DNA from: Desulfovibrio sp. TomC
GTDB taxonomy: Bacteria > Desulfobacterota > Desulfovibrionia > Desulfovibrionales > Desulfovibrionaceae
Direction of reading: 5' to 3'
DNA length: 64,000 nucleotides
NCBI RefSeq assembly: GCF_000801335.2
Contig: NZ_JSEH01000012.1
Span: forward strand, 1-64,000
Position numbers and translations under genes: made by a program. Under the pieces are notes generated by a model, which made no database searches, had not been told where the DNA came from, and saw only the letters and a program-made list of their open reading frames with translations. Of this stretch, positions 54,861-63,752 are shown piece after piece (position 1 is the first letter of the stretch; each line of letters begins with the position of its first letter).

Positions 54861-55606
54861 CCGTGGTGGGCCTTGGCCCAGGCGACCCTGCCCTCCTGGC
54901 TCCCATGGCCCAGACGGCCTTGCAGGCGGCCGACATGGTGGTCGGCTACACCGCCTATATCGAGCTTGTGCCGCCGCCGCTGCTGGCCGGCAAGACCGTG
55001 GCCGCCACCGGCATGACCCACGAAGTGGCCCGCTGCCGCACCGCCCTGGAAGCCGCGGCCGAAGGCCGGCGGGTGGTGCTCGTCTCCAGCGGCGACGCCG
55101 GAGTCTACGGCATGGCCGGACTGGCCCTGGAAATGCTGACCACCCTTGGCCTGGACGGGCATGTCGCCTTTACCGTGGTGCCGGGAATCCCGGCGGTCTG
55201 CGCCGCAGCCGCCCTGCTCGGCGCGCCGCTCACCCACGATTTCGCCGTCGTAAGCCTCTCCGACCTGCTCACGCCCCGGCCGGTCATCGAACAACGCCTG
55301 GAAGCCGCCTTTGCCGCCGATTTCGTCGTGGCCATCTACAACCCGCGCTCCCGAAAACGCGCCGGCCACCTGACCGCCGCCCTGGCCTGCGCCGCCCGCC
55401 ACCGCAGCCCCGAAACCCCCGTCGGCATGGTCAAAAGCGCCTTTCGCCCGGCCCAGGCCATCCGCGTCACCCCGCTTTCCGCCGCCGACCCGGCCTGGGC
55501 CGATATGCTCACCATCGTCATTGTCGGCAACAGCGCCAGCCGCATGGCTGCCGGACGCATCCTCACCCCGCGCGGCTATAGCGGCAAGTACGACCTGGGA
55601 CAGTAA
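54761..55606 (+). CDS. cobJ: Precorrin-3B C17-methyltransferase (CobJ/CbiH)
   Basis: A 281-aa SAM-dependent methyltransferase of corrin-ring contraction. LTVVGLGPGDPALL, VLVSSGDAGVYGMAGLALEM and VVPGIPAVCAAAALLGAPLT are the family's cofactor- and substrate-binding segments. ATG 54761 has GGAG upstream and gives a 32-residue leader before the conserved start. GTG 54868 or CTG just before LTVVG are alternatives without the overlap with cbiG. Together with cbiG it forms a two-gene cobalamin unit. Confidence 0.9.
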   Translation: MRGRGNTGDGGRQTAGSENKDRLFHGSHRPGSLTVVGLGPGDPALLAPMAQTALQAADMVVGYTAYIELVPPPLLAGKTVAATGMTHEVARCRTALEAAAEGRRVVLVSSGDAGVYGMAGLALEMLTTLGLDGHVAFTVVPGIPAVCAAAALLGAPLTHDFAVVSLSDLLTPRPVIEQRLEAAFAADFVVAIYNPRSRKRAGHLTAALACAARHRSPETPVGMVKSAFRPAQAIRVTPLSAADPAWADMLTIVIVGNSASRMAAGRILTPRGYSGKYDLGQ

Positions 55607-55644
55607 TTTCCGACTGCTGCAGGACGGAATCTACCGTCTTTTCC

Positions 55645-55686
55645 GGCCAGTACACCTTGACAGCCTGTCCAGGCTGGCCGTACACC
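55645..55686 (+). promoter_or_regulatory. Promoter with operator-like palindrome upstream of cytochrome c3
   Basis: TTGACA (55657-55662) and TACACC (55681-55686) are 18 bases apart. Between them CAGCCTG-tc-CAGGCTG (55661-55676) is a perfect 7-bp inverted repeat. Flanking direct repeats GGCCAGTACACC (55645-55656) and GGCCGTACACC (55676-55686) bracket it. This looks like a regulated sigma-70 promoter about 40 bases before the gene. Confidence 0.45.
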
Positions 55687-55725
55687 CTCTAAGTGAACAA
55701 TTATTCTTGGAAGGAGGTGTGAGGA

Positions 55726-56115
55726 ATGAAAAAGGCATTGTTATCGTGTCTCATGTGTGCAGCGTTGGTGGGCTTCGTGGCCCTGCCCGTGGTGCAGGCC
55801 GTGGATGCCCCGGCTGATGGCGTCATCAAGGCCCCCGAGGGCTTTGCCGCCACCCAGGGCGAAGTGAAATTCTCCCACAAAGGCCATGCCAAGGTCGACT
55901 GCAAAGTCTGCCACCACAAAGGCGAAGCCACCCAGAAGTGCGCCTCGGCCGGGTGTCATGACAGCACCGACCCGAAAGACAAAACCAGCGACAAATCGTT
56001 CTACCGTGCCTTCCATGACATGAAGAGCGAAAACAGCTGCATGGGCTGCCACAAGAAGGAAGCCAAGGGCCCCACCAAGTGCCCCGAGTGCCATCCCAAG
56101 AAGGGCGGCGCCTAA
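55726..56115 (+). CDS. Tetrahaem cytochrome c3 (type I)
   Basis: A 129-aa periplasmic electron carrier between hydrogenases and transmembrane complexes. Sec signal (residues 1-25, cleavage after VVQA). Four haem sites: CKVCH, CASAGCH (the CxxxxCH form typical of c3), CMGCH and CPECH. The axial histidines FSHKGH and RAFHDMK are also in the expected places. Lysine-rich surface as in type I c3. GGAGG precedes the ATG. Confidence 0.97.
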   Translation: MKKALLSCLMCAALVGFVALPVVQAVDAPADGVIKAPEGFAATQGEVKFSHKGHAKVDCKVCHHKGEATQKCASAGCHDSTDPKDKTSDKSFYRAFHDMKSENSCMGCHKKEAKGPTKCPECHPKKGGA

Positions 56116-56129
56116 ACTCCACGAAGGAC

Positions 56130-56160
56130 GCGAGGCCGGGTGCCTATCACCCGGCCTCGC
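56130..56160 (+). terminator. Hairpin after cytochrome c3
   Basis: GCGAGGCCGGGTG (56130-56142) and CACCCGGCCTCGC (56148-56160) form a perfect 13-bp stem around CCTAT, 15 bases after the stop. No U tract. Confidence 0.75.
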
Positions 56161-56194
56161 GCCCGCATTGACGCCTAATCGGCCGAGGTATCCC

Positions 56195-58234
56195 ATGGCG
56201 ATCGACAAGCCCCTTCCCGACAGCGACGACGACATCATCGACCTCACCGACTTCGTGGAAGAGGGAACCGACTCCAAAAGCGCGGCCGGCGACAACGACG
56301 TCGACATGAGTTTCGAACAGGAACTCGACGACCTCTTCGGCGATGCCGAACCCATGCCGGCCAAAGCCGTTCCGGCGGCTCAAAACGCCACGGCCGACGC
56401 CGACGACGAACTGTTCGATCTGGCCGGCTTCGAAATCGCGGACGACGACGCCAAAGCCACCCCCACTGCCGCCACCGCCGACGCTGACGCCGACGACGAC
56501 ATCATGGATCTCGCCGGCCTTGGCCTCGATGCACCCGACAGTCCGGACATCCTCGCCTTCGACGAGGACAAGCCCGCCGCCCCCGCCAAGGCCGCCGTCC
56601 CGGCCAGTGCCGACGACGACGCCCTGGATATTTCCGACATGAGCTTCGACGACCTGGGCAAAGGCGACGCGCCCAAGGCCAAAGACACGGCCGACAGTTT
56701 CGATGACCTCGATTTCGGCGACCTCGAAGAACAATCCTCTGCCGACGCCCCGGCCGAAGAAGCCCTGGATGGCGCTGCCGCAGACAGTCCGAAACTGCAA
56801 ACGCCTGAAGCCATCGCCGCCGTCCTCACCGACGACGACGACGCGGTGTCCGACGCCGACCTCGACGCCCTGTTGGCCGAACCCTATGCCGACGATGCCG
56901 CCATGCCCGACCTGCTTGGCGCGCTGCCCGATTCCCCTGAAGTCGATCTGCCGGGCATGGCGGACATGCCCGATATGGCAGACATGGCGAACGGGACGGA
57001 CGATGCCGTCGCCCCAGCCGCAGCCATGGCCGCTGCCGCCGTGCCCCTGGCCGCCATGGCCGCAGCTGCCTCGGCCAGAGCCGACAACGGGCCTTCGGTT
57101 GGCGGCATTGACCTCGGCGCGCTCGACACCCTCATCGACTCGTCCAAGGCTCCCCAGGCCCAACCCGAGGTCCAGCCCGCCCCGGATGCGGCCCTGGCCC
57201 AACGTCTGGCGGCCCTGGAAACCGCTGCCGCCGACCTCGGCCAACGCCTCGACGCCCTGCCCGAAGTCCCGAACGAGGACGCCCTGGCCGTGGCCCTGGC
57301 CTCCCGGCTGGAAGGAGCCCTGTCACTTCGCCTGGAAACCCTGCTCGCCAGCCACAGCCCGGCTCTGGATCTGGACGGATTCAAGGCCGGAATCCTTGAA
57401 GAACTGCACGCCACTCTGGACGACCACCTGACAGCCTTGCGCGACGAACTGCCGGCCGCCGGCGATCCGGCCCGCAACGACGAGCTGACCGCAGCCCTCG
57501 ATAGCCTGCGCGAAGCCGTCACCCGCCAGGAAGCCCTGTCCCAGGGACGCCACACCCAGTTCGAAGATTTCGCCCAGACCATGGAAACCCGCATCGCCGA
57601 ATTGCGCCGCGAACTGCCGGACCCCGACGATTTCGTCACCGCCAAACGCCTCACCGAAGCCCTGGACAGCCTGCGCGAATCTCTGGGCGACGATCTGGCC
57701 GAACGCCTGCAAACGACCGGCGACAGCCTGCAAACCCTGGCCGGACGCATCGAAGCCCTGGAAACGGATCGCATCGACCCCGACGCCCTAGCCGAAAAAC
57801 TGCGGACCAGCCTGACCGACGAGTTGACCGCCAGCCTGGAGACCCGCTTGGACGAAACGGCCAAAGACGCCCGCGAGGCCGTCGAAAGCCTGGGCGACAC
57901 CCTGGCCGGACGCATCGAGGCCCTGGAATCAGACCGCATTGATCCCGACGCCCTGGCCGAAAAACTACGCGCCAGCCTTCTGGCCGACGCAGCCACCCCC
58001 AAAGACCTGGAGAAGGCCGCCGAAACCGCTGCCCAGGCCAAGGCCGATGCCCAAAAAGCCCTGGAGGGACTCGACTCCCGCCTGACGCCCGGCGATCTCG
58101 ACGCCGCCCTCAAAAAGCTGCGCAGCGACTTGACCACCGAGATGGCCGCTGCAATGGAACGCACCGTGCCCCAGGCGGCAGCGGCCGTCATCCGCGAAGA
58201 GATCGCAGCCTTGTTGCAGGAGTTTGAAGGGTAA
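56195..58234 (+). CDS. Acidic coiled-coil protein with internal repeats (679 aa)
   Basis: Residues 1 to about 300 are extremely Asp/Ala-rich and disordered, with recurring short motifs ending in DDD, DLAGF, DISDM and LDALL. Residues about 310-679 are helical with coiled-coil character and contain two near-identical units, LAGRIEALETDRIDPDALAE and LAGRIEALESDRIDPDALAE, about 56 residues apart. There is no signal peptide or membrane segment. GAGG precedes the ATG. Could be a cytoskeletal, scaffold or pole-organising protein. No family recognised. Confidence 0.7.
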   Translation: MAIDKPLPDSDDDIIDLTDFVEEGTDSKSAAGDNDVDMSFEQELDDLFGDAEPMPAKAVPAAQNATADADDELFDLAGFEIADDDAKATPTAATADADADDDIMDLAGLGLDAPDSPDILAFDEDKPAAPAKAAVPASADDDALDISDMSFDDLGKGDAPKAKDTADSFDDLDFGDLEEQSSADAPAEEALDGAAADSPKLQTPEAIAAVLTDDDDAVSDADLDALLAEPYADDAAMPDLLGALPDSPEVDLPGMADMPDMADMANGTDDAVAPAAAMAAAAVPLAAMAAAASARADNGPSVGGIDLGALDTLIDSSKAPQAQPEVQPAPDAALAQRLAALETAAADLGQRLDALPEVPNEDALAVALASRLEGALSLRLETLLASHSPALDLDGFKAGILEELHATLDDHLTALRDELPAAGDPARNDELTAALDSLREAVTRQEALSQGRHTQFEDFAQTMETRIAELRRELPDPDDFVTAKRLTEALDSLRESLGDDLAERLQTTGDSLQTLAGRIEALETDRIDPDALAEKLRTSLTDELTASLETRLDETAKDAREAVESLGDTLAGRIEALESDRIDPDALAEKLRASLLADAATPKDLEKAAETAAQAKADAQKALEGLDSRLTPGDLDAALKKLRSDLTTEMAAAMERTVPQAAAAVIREEIAALLQEFEG

Positions 58235-58277
58235 GTTCTGTTGCGAAGAGTCGAGAAGAGCTGAAAACAAAAGAGAA

Positions 58278-58326
58278 GATGCCTCCGGCGGCCGGGGGGG
58301 GCACCCCCCCGGACCCCTGAATGGGG
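58278..58326. repeat. GC-rich palindromic repeat, copy 10
   Basis: GATGCCTCCGGCGGCC then GGGGGGG-gca-CCCCCCC and GGACCCCTGAATGGGG, about 45 bases after the acidic protein gene. Confidence 0.75.
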
Positions 58327-58370
58327 GAGGCGGGTGGCAGCAAGGCCGGTTCGCGTGAGCGTGAGAGAAT

Positions 58371-58415
58371 GGGTGTTGGAATCGGGGGGCGATGCGCCCC
58401 CCGATTCCAACACCC
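58371..58415. other. 21-bp perfect palindrome with 3-base loop
   Basis: The arm 58371-58391 (starting GGGTGTTGGAATCGG) is perfectly complementary to 58395-58415, with only ATG between. It is the longest perfect inverted repeat I see in the window and lies in the 459-base gap between the convergent acidic protein and tupA genes. No U tract on either strand. Confidence 0.8.
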
Positions 58416-58579
58416 AACTCGCCAGAGGATTTCCAATGGATCCCTTGTCCACCTGAATTTTCCCGCCGTTGGCTGCCTTTCCGGGCGAACCTGCGGCAAA
58501 GCCGCCAAGCGCTTTCGCGCCCAACAGTCTTTCCGTCCTCCTGCCCCCGCATCCGTGCCTTACCCCGACCGCACCATGC

Positions 58580-58692
58580 GCCCCCTTCCAGGGGGCCCGG
58601 GGGGGATGATCCCCCCCGGCAGGTCCAGGACAGCGTCCTGGCAGGGTCCGGGACAGCGTCCCGGCGGGGTCCGGGGCAGCGCCCCGGCAGTC
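58580..58692. repeat. GC-rich palindromic repeat, copy 11, with three tandem hairpins
   Basis: After a standard unit (GGGGGGATGATCCCCCC), three 23-base units each form a 7-bp stem with an AGC loop: CCAGGAC/GTCCTGG (58625-58641), CCGGGAC/GTCCCGG (58648-58664), CCGGGGC/GCCCCGG (58671-58687). Differences between units are compensatory. The array ends 6 bases before the tupA stop. Confidence 0.85.
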
Positions 58693-58693
58693 T

Positions 58694-59539
58694 TTATTCG
58701 TATTTCTTGGCGTAGGCGGCGTCGTTGTAGAGGGCTTCGCCGTGGGTTTCTTTGCCAAAGGCATTGATGATGGCTTGGCCTTTGGGCGAGGCGACAAAGG
58801 TGATGAAGCCTGCGGCCAGGTCGGAGACGGGTTTGCCGTCTTTCTGGGCGCACAGGGCGTGGTAGGTATTGACGAGCTTTTTATCGCCCGAGAACAGGAC
58901 GGCCAGTTTGGGCGTATTGTTTTTTTCGGCCGCCCAGGTGCTGCTGTCGGTCATGAAGTAGCCGCCTTCGTCGTTGGCGCGTTTGAGGGTGGCGGTCATG
59001 AAGGCTTTGGTGACGATGTACCAGTCGCCGGCGGGTTCGATGCCGGCGTCTTTCCAGGTATCCATTTCTTTTTTGTGGGTCCCGGAGTTGTCGCCGCGCG
59101 AGAAGAATCTGGCCTGGGCTTTGGCTATCTTCTGGTAGGCGGCGGCGGCGGAGGCGGCTTTGGCGATGCCGGCAGGGTCGTTGGCCGGACCGACGATGAA
59201 GAATTCGTTGGAGCCGATGAGGCTGGCGCAGCCAGCCCAGCCTTCGGCCTGGGCTTTTTTCTCGGCGGCCGGGGCGTGGACCATGATCATGTCGGTTTCA
59301 CCGGCTTTGAGCAGATCAAGGGACTGTCCGGAGCCGGCCTTGATCCAGTCGAGGCGGCATTGGTTGGCCGCGCAGTAGGCTTCGCCGAGCTGACGCAAAA
59401 GGCCCAGCTCGCCGGGGCTGCCGGTGGCCAGGGTGAAGCTCTTGGGCCCGGGACCATAACGCTCTTCGACGTTGGGGCCGGCGAATGCGGCGGCGGCGAA
59501 CAGACACAGGACCAGGACCAGAAGGCTGATGGTGCGCAT
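58694..59539 (-). CDS. tupA: Tungstate-type ABC transporter substrate-binding protein (TupA-like)
   Basis: A 281-aa periplasmic binding protein with Sec signal (LLVLVLCLFAAAAFA). KSFTLATGSPGELGLLRQL, GETDMIMVHAPAAEKKA, NEFFIVGPANDPAGI and SRGDNSGTHKKEMDTW are typical of TupA/WtpA-like oxyanion binders. AAGGAGG precedes the ATG at 59539. No permease or ATPase adjoins leftward, so the rest of the transporter is elsewhere. Tungstate supply would serve formate dehydrogenases and aldehyde oxidoreductases. Molybdate is an alternative ligand. Confidence 0.8.
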   Translation of the reverse strand: MRTISLLVLVLCLFAAAAFAGPNVEERYGPGPKSFTLATGSPGELGLLRQLGEAYCAANQCRLDWIKAGSGQSLDLLKAGETDMIMVHAPAAEKKAQAEGWAGCASLIGSNEFFIVGPANDPAGIAKAASAAAAYQKIAKAQARFFSRGDNSGTHKKEMDTWKDAGIEPAGDWYIVTKAFMTATLKRANDEGGYFMTDSSTWAAEKNNTPKLAVLFSGDKKLVNTYHALCAQKDGKPVSDLAAGFITFVASPKGQAIINAFGKETHGEALYNDAAYAKKYE

Positions 59540-59559
59540 GGGGGCGTCCTCCTTTTGGG

Positions 59560-59627
59560 GTGTACTGTACAAGCGTAACAACACTTGCTGGCCCGGAGTC
59601 AATGGAATCTATTAGAATCAAAGTGTT
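59560..59627. promoter_or_regulatory. Palindromic motifs upstream of tupA
   Basis: GTGTACTGTACA (59560-59571) resembles the GTGTACCGTACAC upstream of the other XRE-PAS gene. A widely spaced inverted pair AACACTT (59580-59586) and AAGTGTT (59621-59627) follows. Both lie within 90 bases of the tupA start. Confidence 0.35.
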
Positions 59628-59670
59628 ATGTCATTTTTAGCAAACACCTTCCCGCTCCATAGAGGGCTTT

Positions 59671-59691
59671 ACACGTAATGGGATTACGTGT
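59671..59691. promoter_or_regulatory. Palindrome upstream of XRE-hybrid kinase
   Basis: ACACGTAAT-ggg-ATTACGTGT is a perfect 9-bp inverted repeat about 40 bases before the kinase ATG, in the expected place for an operator. The ACACG/CGTGT ends match the arms at 6617-6630, though the spacing differs by 7 bases. Confidence 0.5.
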
Positions 59692-59732
59692 TTTTATCGG
59701 GCCAGCAAAACACTCCCTGGCTGGAAACCCGC

Positions 59733-62700
59733 ATGGCCCGAACTGATTTCAACTTTCTTTTTGGCCGCAGATTGCGGCACTTACGGCGCTTATGCGGTCT
59801 GACCCAGGCTGGTCTGGCCGGCCAGTCGGGCGTTTCCCTTGAGCATTTAAACAAGATCGAGCGAGGAGCGGCCGCTCCGTCCCTGGCTGTGGTCGAGGCC
59901 TTTTGCCAGGCGCTGGCGGTGGAGCCGGCGGTGTTGTTTTTGTTTAGCCCGGGCAACCGGGATGCACCTGACGCGGCCGGCATCAACTGGGCCGCGGCCC
60001 ACGCCCGACAGGGATTTTTCGCCTGGCAGCCGGCCAGCGGGATAATGCGGGTGGCCGGGTCGTTGCGTCGGCTGCTTGGCTATTCCGGCAAAGAGCGGCA
60101 TGAACCGTTGCAGTCATTTTTCGACACGGTCTTCCCCAAGGAGGCTGCGGCAACGGCTGCCGCGCTGGCCGCCCTGACCGCTCCGGGCGACCGTCAGACG
60201 CTGGCGGTGCTCTTTTGTCGCCGTGACGGCGAGTTGCGCCATGGGTCCCTGATGCTGGAGCTGGTGGGCAACACCCGCGACGGCCTGTGGGGCGTGGGCG
60301 TGTTGGCCGACGTGTCCGAACCGTACCGGCTGGAGCGGATGGTGCGGGCCGAAGCCGCCCTGGTGGATCGACGGGTGCGCGAGCGCACGACCCGGCTGGA
60401 ACGAACCATGGATCGGCTGCGCCGGGAAGGCGCCGAACTGGCCGAGCAGCTGCGCCGTTACCAGGGTGTTTTCGAAAATGCCCCGCTGGGCATTGCCCTG
60501 ACCACCCCCGAGGGCCGCTATATCGAAGCCAATACGGCCTTGGCCCGGCTGTACGGCTATGACTCGCCAGCCCAGTTGGGGCGCATGGTCCACAACATAG
60601 CCGACCAGCTCTATGCCGATCCGACCAAGCGCGACGAGCTCGCCCTCCGGTTGGCCGAGGATGGCCGGGTGGACCGTTTCGAGGCCTCGGTGCGGCGACG
60701 GGACGGCACCTTGCTGGCCACCCGGCGAAATGTCCGGATCGTAACCGGACCAACCGGGGAACTCTCGCATTACGAGCATTTCGTACAGGATTCTTCGGCC
60801 CTGGAAAGCGCCGAACACGATCTGCGCCGCTATGCCCGTATCATTGCCGCCTCCTCGGACCTCGTGGCCCTGGTCGATCCGCAGGGCCGGTATCTGTTCG
60901 TCAACGACGCCTATGTGGCGGCCTATGGCCGGAGCCAGGACGCCATTGTCGGCCACCATGTCGCAGAATTTCTTGGACAACAGTATTTCGACGAGATCAT
61001 GGCCCCGCGGATGGCCGAATGCTTGCGCGGCGACAATGTCCGTTTCGAGGTCTGGCTGCAGTTGGAAGGCCTGGGTCGCCGCTATCTCTCCATCCAGTAT
61101 TCGCCCTGGTCCGAGGCAGGACTCGACCACCGTTGCGTGGTCATCAATGCCCGGGACATGACCGAGACCAGACTGGCCGTGGAAGAACTGCGCGACAGCG
61201 AAAAAACCACCTCCATCCTGTACCGGGTCTCCAGTGCCGTGGCCACGGAAGAGGACATGGACGGTCTGTTTACGACCATTCGCAACATCCTTGGCGAAGC
61301 CATAGACGTGCATGAATTTTCCATTGCCCTGGCCGATCGGGACAACGATTGCCTCGACTATGTGCTTTTCGACAGCCAGGACGAACCGCAGCCGCCCCCT
61401 CTGACGGGTCTGGCCAACCGGCTCACCCCCCTGACCCGCGACAATTTCAGCGACTTCAAGGAAACAAGCGTCTTGATCGAAGTCATGCGCACGGCCCACC
61501 CCCTGCTTGTCACCCGGCGGGGGATGCGCCTGACCGGTCTGACCTGTCCGGGCGGCCGTATCCCCGAGGTCTGGCTTGGCGTCCCCATCCGGGTGCGCCA
61601 GGAGGTGCTCGGCGTCATGGCGGTGATGCATTTTTCCGATGCCGGCCGGTACGGCAAGAAGGAAGCCGAACTCCTGCTGTCCGTGGCCGAACAGCTGGCC
61701 CTTGGCGTGGAGCGTCGGCGCAACCTCAAGGCCCTTTGGGCCGCCAAAGAGGAAGCCGACCGGGCCAACCAGGCCAAAAGCCGGTTTTTGGCCAGCATGA
61801 GCCACGAAATCCGCACGCCCATGAACGCCATTTTGGGCCTGACCGACATGACCCTGCACACCGCACTGACCCCGGAGCAACGCGACTACATGGAAACGGT
61901 CCAGGAATCGGCCCAGCACCTGCTCGGCATTTTAAACGACATCCTGGACTTTTCCAAAATCGAGGCCCGCCAGATGGACCTTGAGCTGGTGGATTACGAT
62001 CTCCACGAGCTATTCCGTTCGGTGGTCAAGACGCTCGGCGTTTCGGCCCGGAACAAGGACCTGTGGCTCAACCTGGACATCACCGCCGGCGCCCCCCGCC
62101 TTGTTCGCGGCGATCCCGGCAAAATCCGCCAGATCCTGGTCAATCTTGTGGGCAATGCCGTCAAATTCACCGCCGCCGGCGGCGTGTCCCTGCGGCTTTG
62201 CCATGCGCCGCCTGACGCGGGACAGCCCCCCCGGCTGCATCTCACCGTGGCCGACACCGGCATCGGCATCGACCCGGCCCTGTTTGACACTATTTTCGAA
62301 AGCTTCCGCCAGGCCGACAATTCCACGGCCCGCCGCTACGGCGGCACCGGCCTTGGGCTGGCCATCAGCCGGGAGATGGCCCATCTCATGGAAGGCGACA
62401 TTACCGTGGTTTCCACCCCGGGCAAGGGCAGTTGTTTCACCCTGACCATCCCCTTTGTCCCGGGCCGGCCAACCACCGCCCACCCAGTCCCCCAGCCGGG
62501 CAGACGACGCCGCCTGCGGGTGCTGCTGGCCGAGGACAACCCGGTCAATATCAAACTGATGAACATTCACCTCGCCAAACTCGGCCATGAGGCGGTCATC
62601 GCCACCTCCGGCGAGGCGGCTTTGACCGAGCTGGCCCAGTCGCGTTTCGACCTGGTGCTGATGGATATCGAGATGCCGTCCATGGACGGCCTGACCGCCG

Positions 62701-63305
62701 CCCGCCTCATCCGGGCCGGCGGCAGGCCCCAGAACCCGGTAACTGATCCCGACGTGCCCATTGTGGCCGTCACCGCCCATGTTTCCCAGGATGTGCGCCA
62801 GGCCTGCACCGCCGCCGGCATGAATGCCTATATCTTCAAACCGATCAACCTCGACGAACTGGCCTCGACCATCGACCTGCTCACCCCTTCGGAAGCCGCC
62901 ACGCCCGTCACGCCGGCGGCGGCGACGGAACTGCCGGCCCCGCCGGCCCAGTCCCCTGTCCCGGCCGACGGCCCCAAGGGCGTACTGGACACGGATTGGG
63001 CTTTGGCCCGCCTGGGCATCGATCAAGAAATCTTCAGTCCCATTCTGGCTATTTCTTTGCAGGAATTACGAAAACGCCTGGAGGCGACGGACCTCGCCCT
63101 CAAGGATCGGGACATGGCCAAGCTGTCTCTGCACGGCCACACCATGAAATCGGCGGCAGCCACCATCGGCGCAGCCCTATGCCAGGAATTGGCCGCCGCA
63201 CTGGAACGGGCCGGCAAACAGCAACACTATGACGAAGCGGTGCGCCTGACCGCCCAGCTTCGAAACGCCTTTGCCGACGTCCTGGCTGCTGTCGGACAAT
63301 CTTGA
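59733..63305 (+). CDS. XRE-HTH / PAS / GAF / hybrid histidine kinase with receiver and Hpt domains
   Basis: A 1190-aa cytosolic protein. Residues about 8-65 are an XRE HTH ([20 protein letters not shown]). Three PAS domains (about 85-490) and a GAF domain (about 495-660) follow. The kinase has [19 protein letters not shown] (phospho-His near residue 692), [19 protein letters not shown] and [11 protein letters not shown] receiver follows with [15 protein letters not shown] and [13 protein letters not shown] (phospho-Asp), then a C-terminal Hpt domain with [14 protein letters not shown]. Thus sensing, full phosphorelay and DNA binding are in one chain. ATG 59733 chosen because a GTG at 59688 lies in the palindrome. 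Confidence 0.9.
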   Translation: MARTDFNFLFGRRLRHLRRLCGLTQAGLAGQSGVSLEHLNKIERGAAAPSLAVVEAFCQALAVEPAVLFLFSPGNRDAPDAAGINWAAAHARQGFFAWQPASGIMRVAGSLRRLLGYSGKERHEPLQSFFDTVFPKEAAATAAALAALTAPGDRQTLAVLFCRRDGELRHGSLMLELVGNTRDGLWGVGVLADVSEPYRLERMVRAEAALVDRRVRERTTRLERTMDRLRREGAELAEQLRRYQGVFENAPLGIALTTPEGRYIEANTALARLYGYDSPAQLGRMVHNIADQLYADPTKRDELALRLAEDGRVDRFEASVRRRDGTLLATRRNVRIVTGPTGELSHYEHFVQDSSALESAEHDLRRYARIIAASSDLVALVDPQGRYLFVNDAYVAAYGRSQDAIVGHHVAEFLGQQYFDEIMAPRMAECLRGDNVRFEVWLQLEGLGRRYLSIQYSPWSEAGLDHRCVVINARDMTETRLAVEELRDSEKTTSILYRVSSAVATEEDMDGLFTTIRNILGEAIDVHEFSIALADRDNDCLDYVLFDSQDEPQPPPLTGLANRLTPLTRDNFSDFKETSVLIEVMRTAHPLLVTRRGMRLTGLTCPGGRIPEVWLGVPIRVRQEVLGVMAVMHFSDAGRYGKKEAELLLSVAEQLALGVERRRNLKALWAAKEEADRANQAKSRFLASMSHEIRTPMNAILGLTDMTLHTALTPEQRDYMETVQESAQHLLGILNDILDFSKIEARQMDLELVDYDLHELFRSVVKTLGVSARNKDLWLNLDITAGAPRLVRGDPGKIRQILVNLVGNAVKFTAAGGVSLRLCHAPPDAGQPPRLHLTVADTGIGIDPALFDTIFESFRQADNSTARRYGGTGLGLAISREMAHLMEGDITVVSTPGKGSCFTLTIPFVPGRPTTAHPVPQPGRRRRLRVLLAEDNPVNIKLMNIHLAKLGHEAVIATSGEAALTELAQSRFDLVLMDIEMPSMDGLTAARLIRAGGRPQNPVTDPDVPIVAVTAHVSQDVRQACTAAGMNAYIFKPINLDELASTIDLLTPSEAATPVTPAAATELPAPPAQSPVPADGPKGVLDTDWALARLGIDQEIFSPILAISLQELRKRLEATDLALKDRDMAKLSLHGHTMKSAAATIGAALCQELAAALERAGKQQHYDEAVRLTAQLRNAFADVLAAVGQS

Positions 63306-63378
63306 CGCCGCCAGCCGCATTTGCGAAAAATATACCCTTACGCCAAGCCAGCCACGCCGCTGGCACAGGAAAGACGCC

Positions 63379-63747
63379 ATGCCCGTATTGCTTATTGCCG
63401 ACGACTCCATGTTCCAGCGATTCCAGACCGCCAAAACCGCCAAGGAAGCCGGGTTTGACGTCCTCGAGGCCAAGGACGGCGAAGAATGCCTGCGTCTGGC
63501 CCGGGAACACCGCCCCCACGTCCTGCTCCTGGACCTCAACATGCCCGATCCGGGGGGGGTGGCCGTGCTGGAAGTCCTGTCCCGGGAACAGCCCGGCATC
63601 CAGGTCTGCGTGGTCACGGCCGACATCCAGGAAACCACCCGTTCCCGGTGTATGGAACTCGGCGCCCGGGAGTTTCTCAACAAGCCCGTTGACCAGGCCG
63701 TCCTGCGCGAGACCCTGGCCAGCCTGCTTGTCTCCCGCAAGGATTGA
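63379..63747 (+). CDS. Stand-alone CheY-type receiver
   Basis: A 122-aa response regulator receiver: acidic pair and start (VLLIADDSMFQRFQTAKTA), LLLDLNMPDPGG with the phospho-Asp near residue 53, VVTAD (Thr switch) and EFLNKPV (Lys). No output domain. It follows the hybrid kinase by 73 bases and precedes a CheC-like gene by 5, so it is probably the target of one or the other. Confidence 0.9.
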   Translation: MPVLLIADDSMFQRFQTAKTAKEAGFDVLEAKDGEECLRLAREHRPHVLLLDLNMPDPGGVAVLEVLSREQPGIQVCVVTADIQETTRSRCMELGAREFLNKPVDQAVLRETLASLLVSRKD

Positions 63748-63752
63748 CCGCC

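Noticed and set aside
56884-58797. 637-codon leftward open frame antisense to the acidic protein
   Set aside because: Ser/Arg/Ala shadow caused by the biased codon usage of the Asp/Ala-rich gene. It runs through intergenic palindromes and into tupA.
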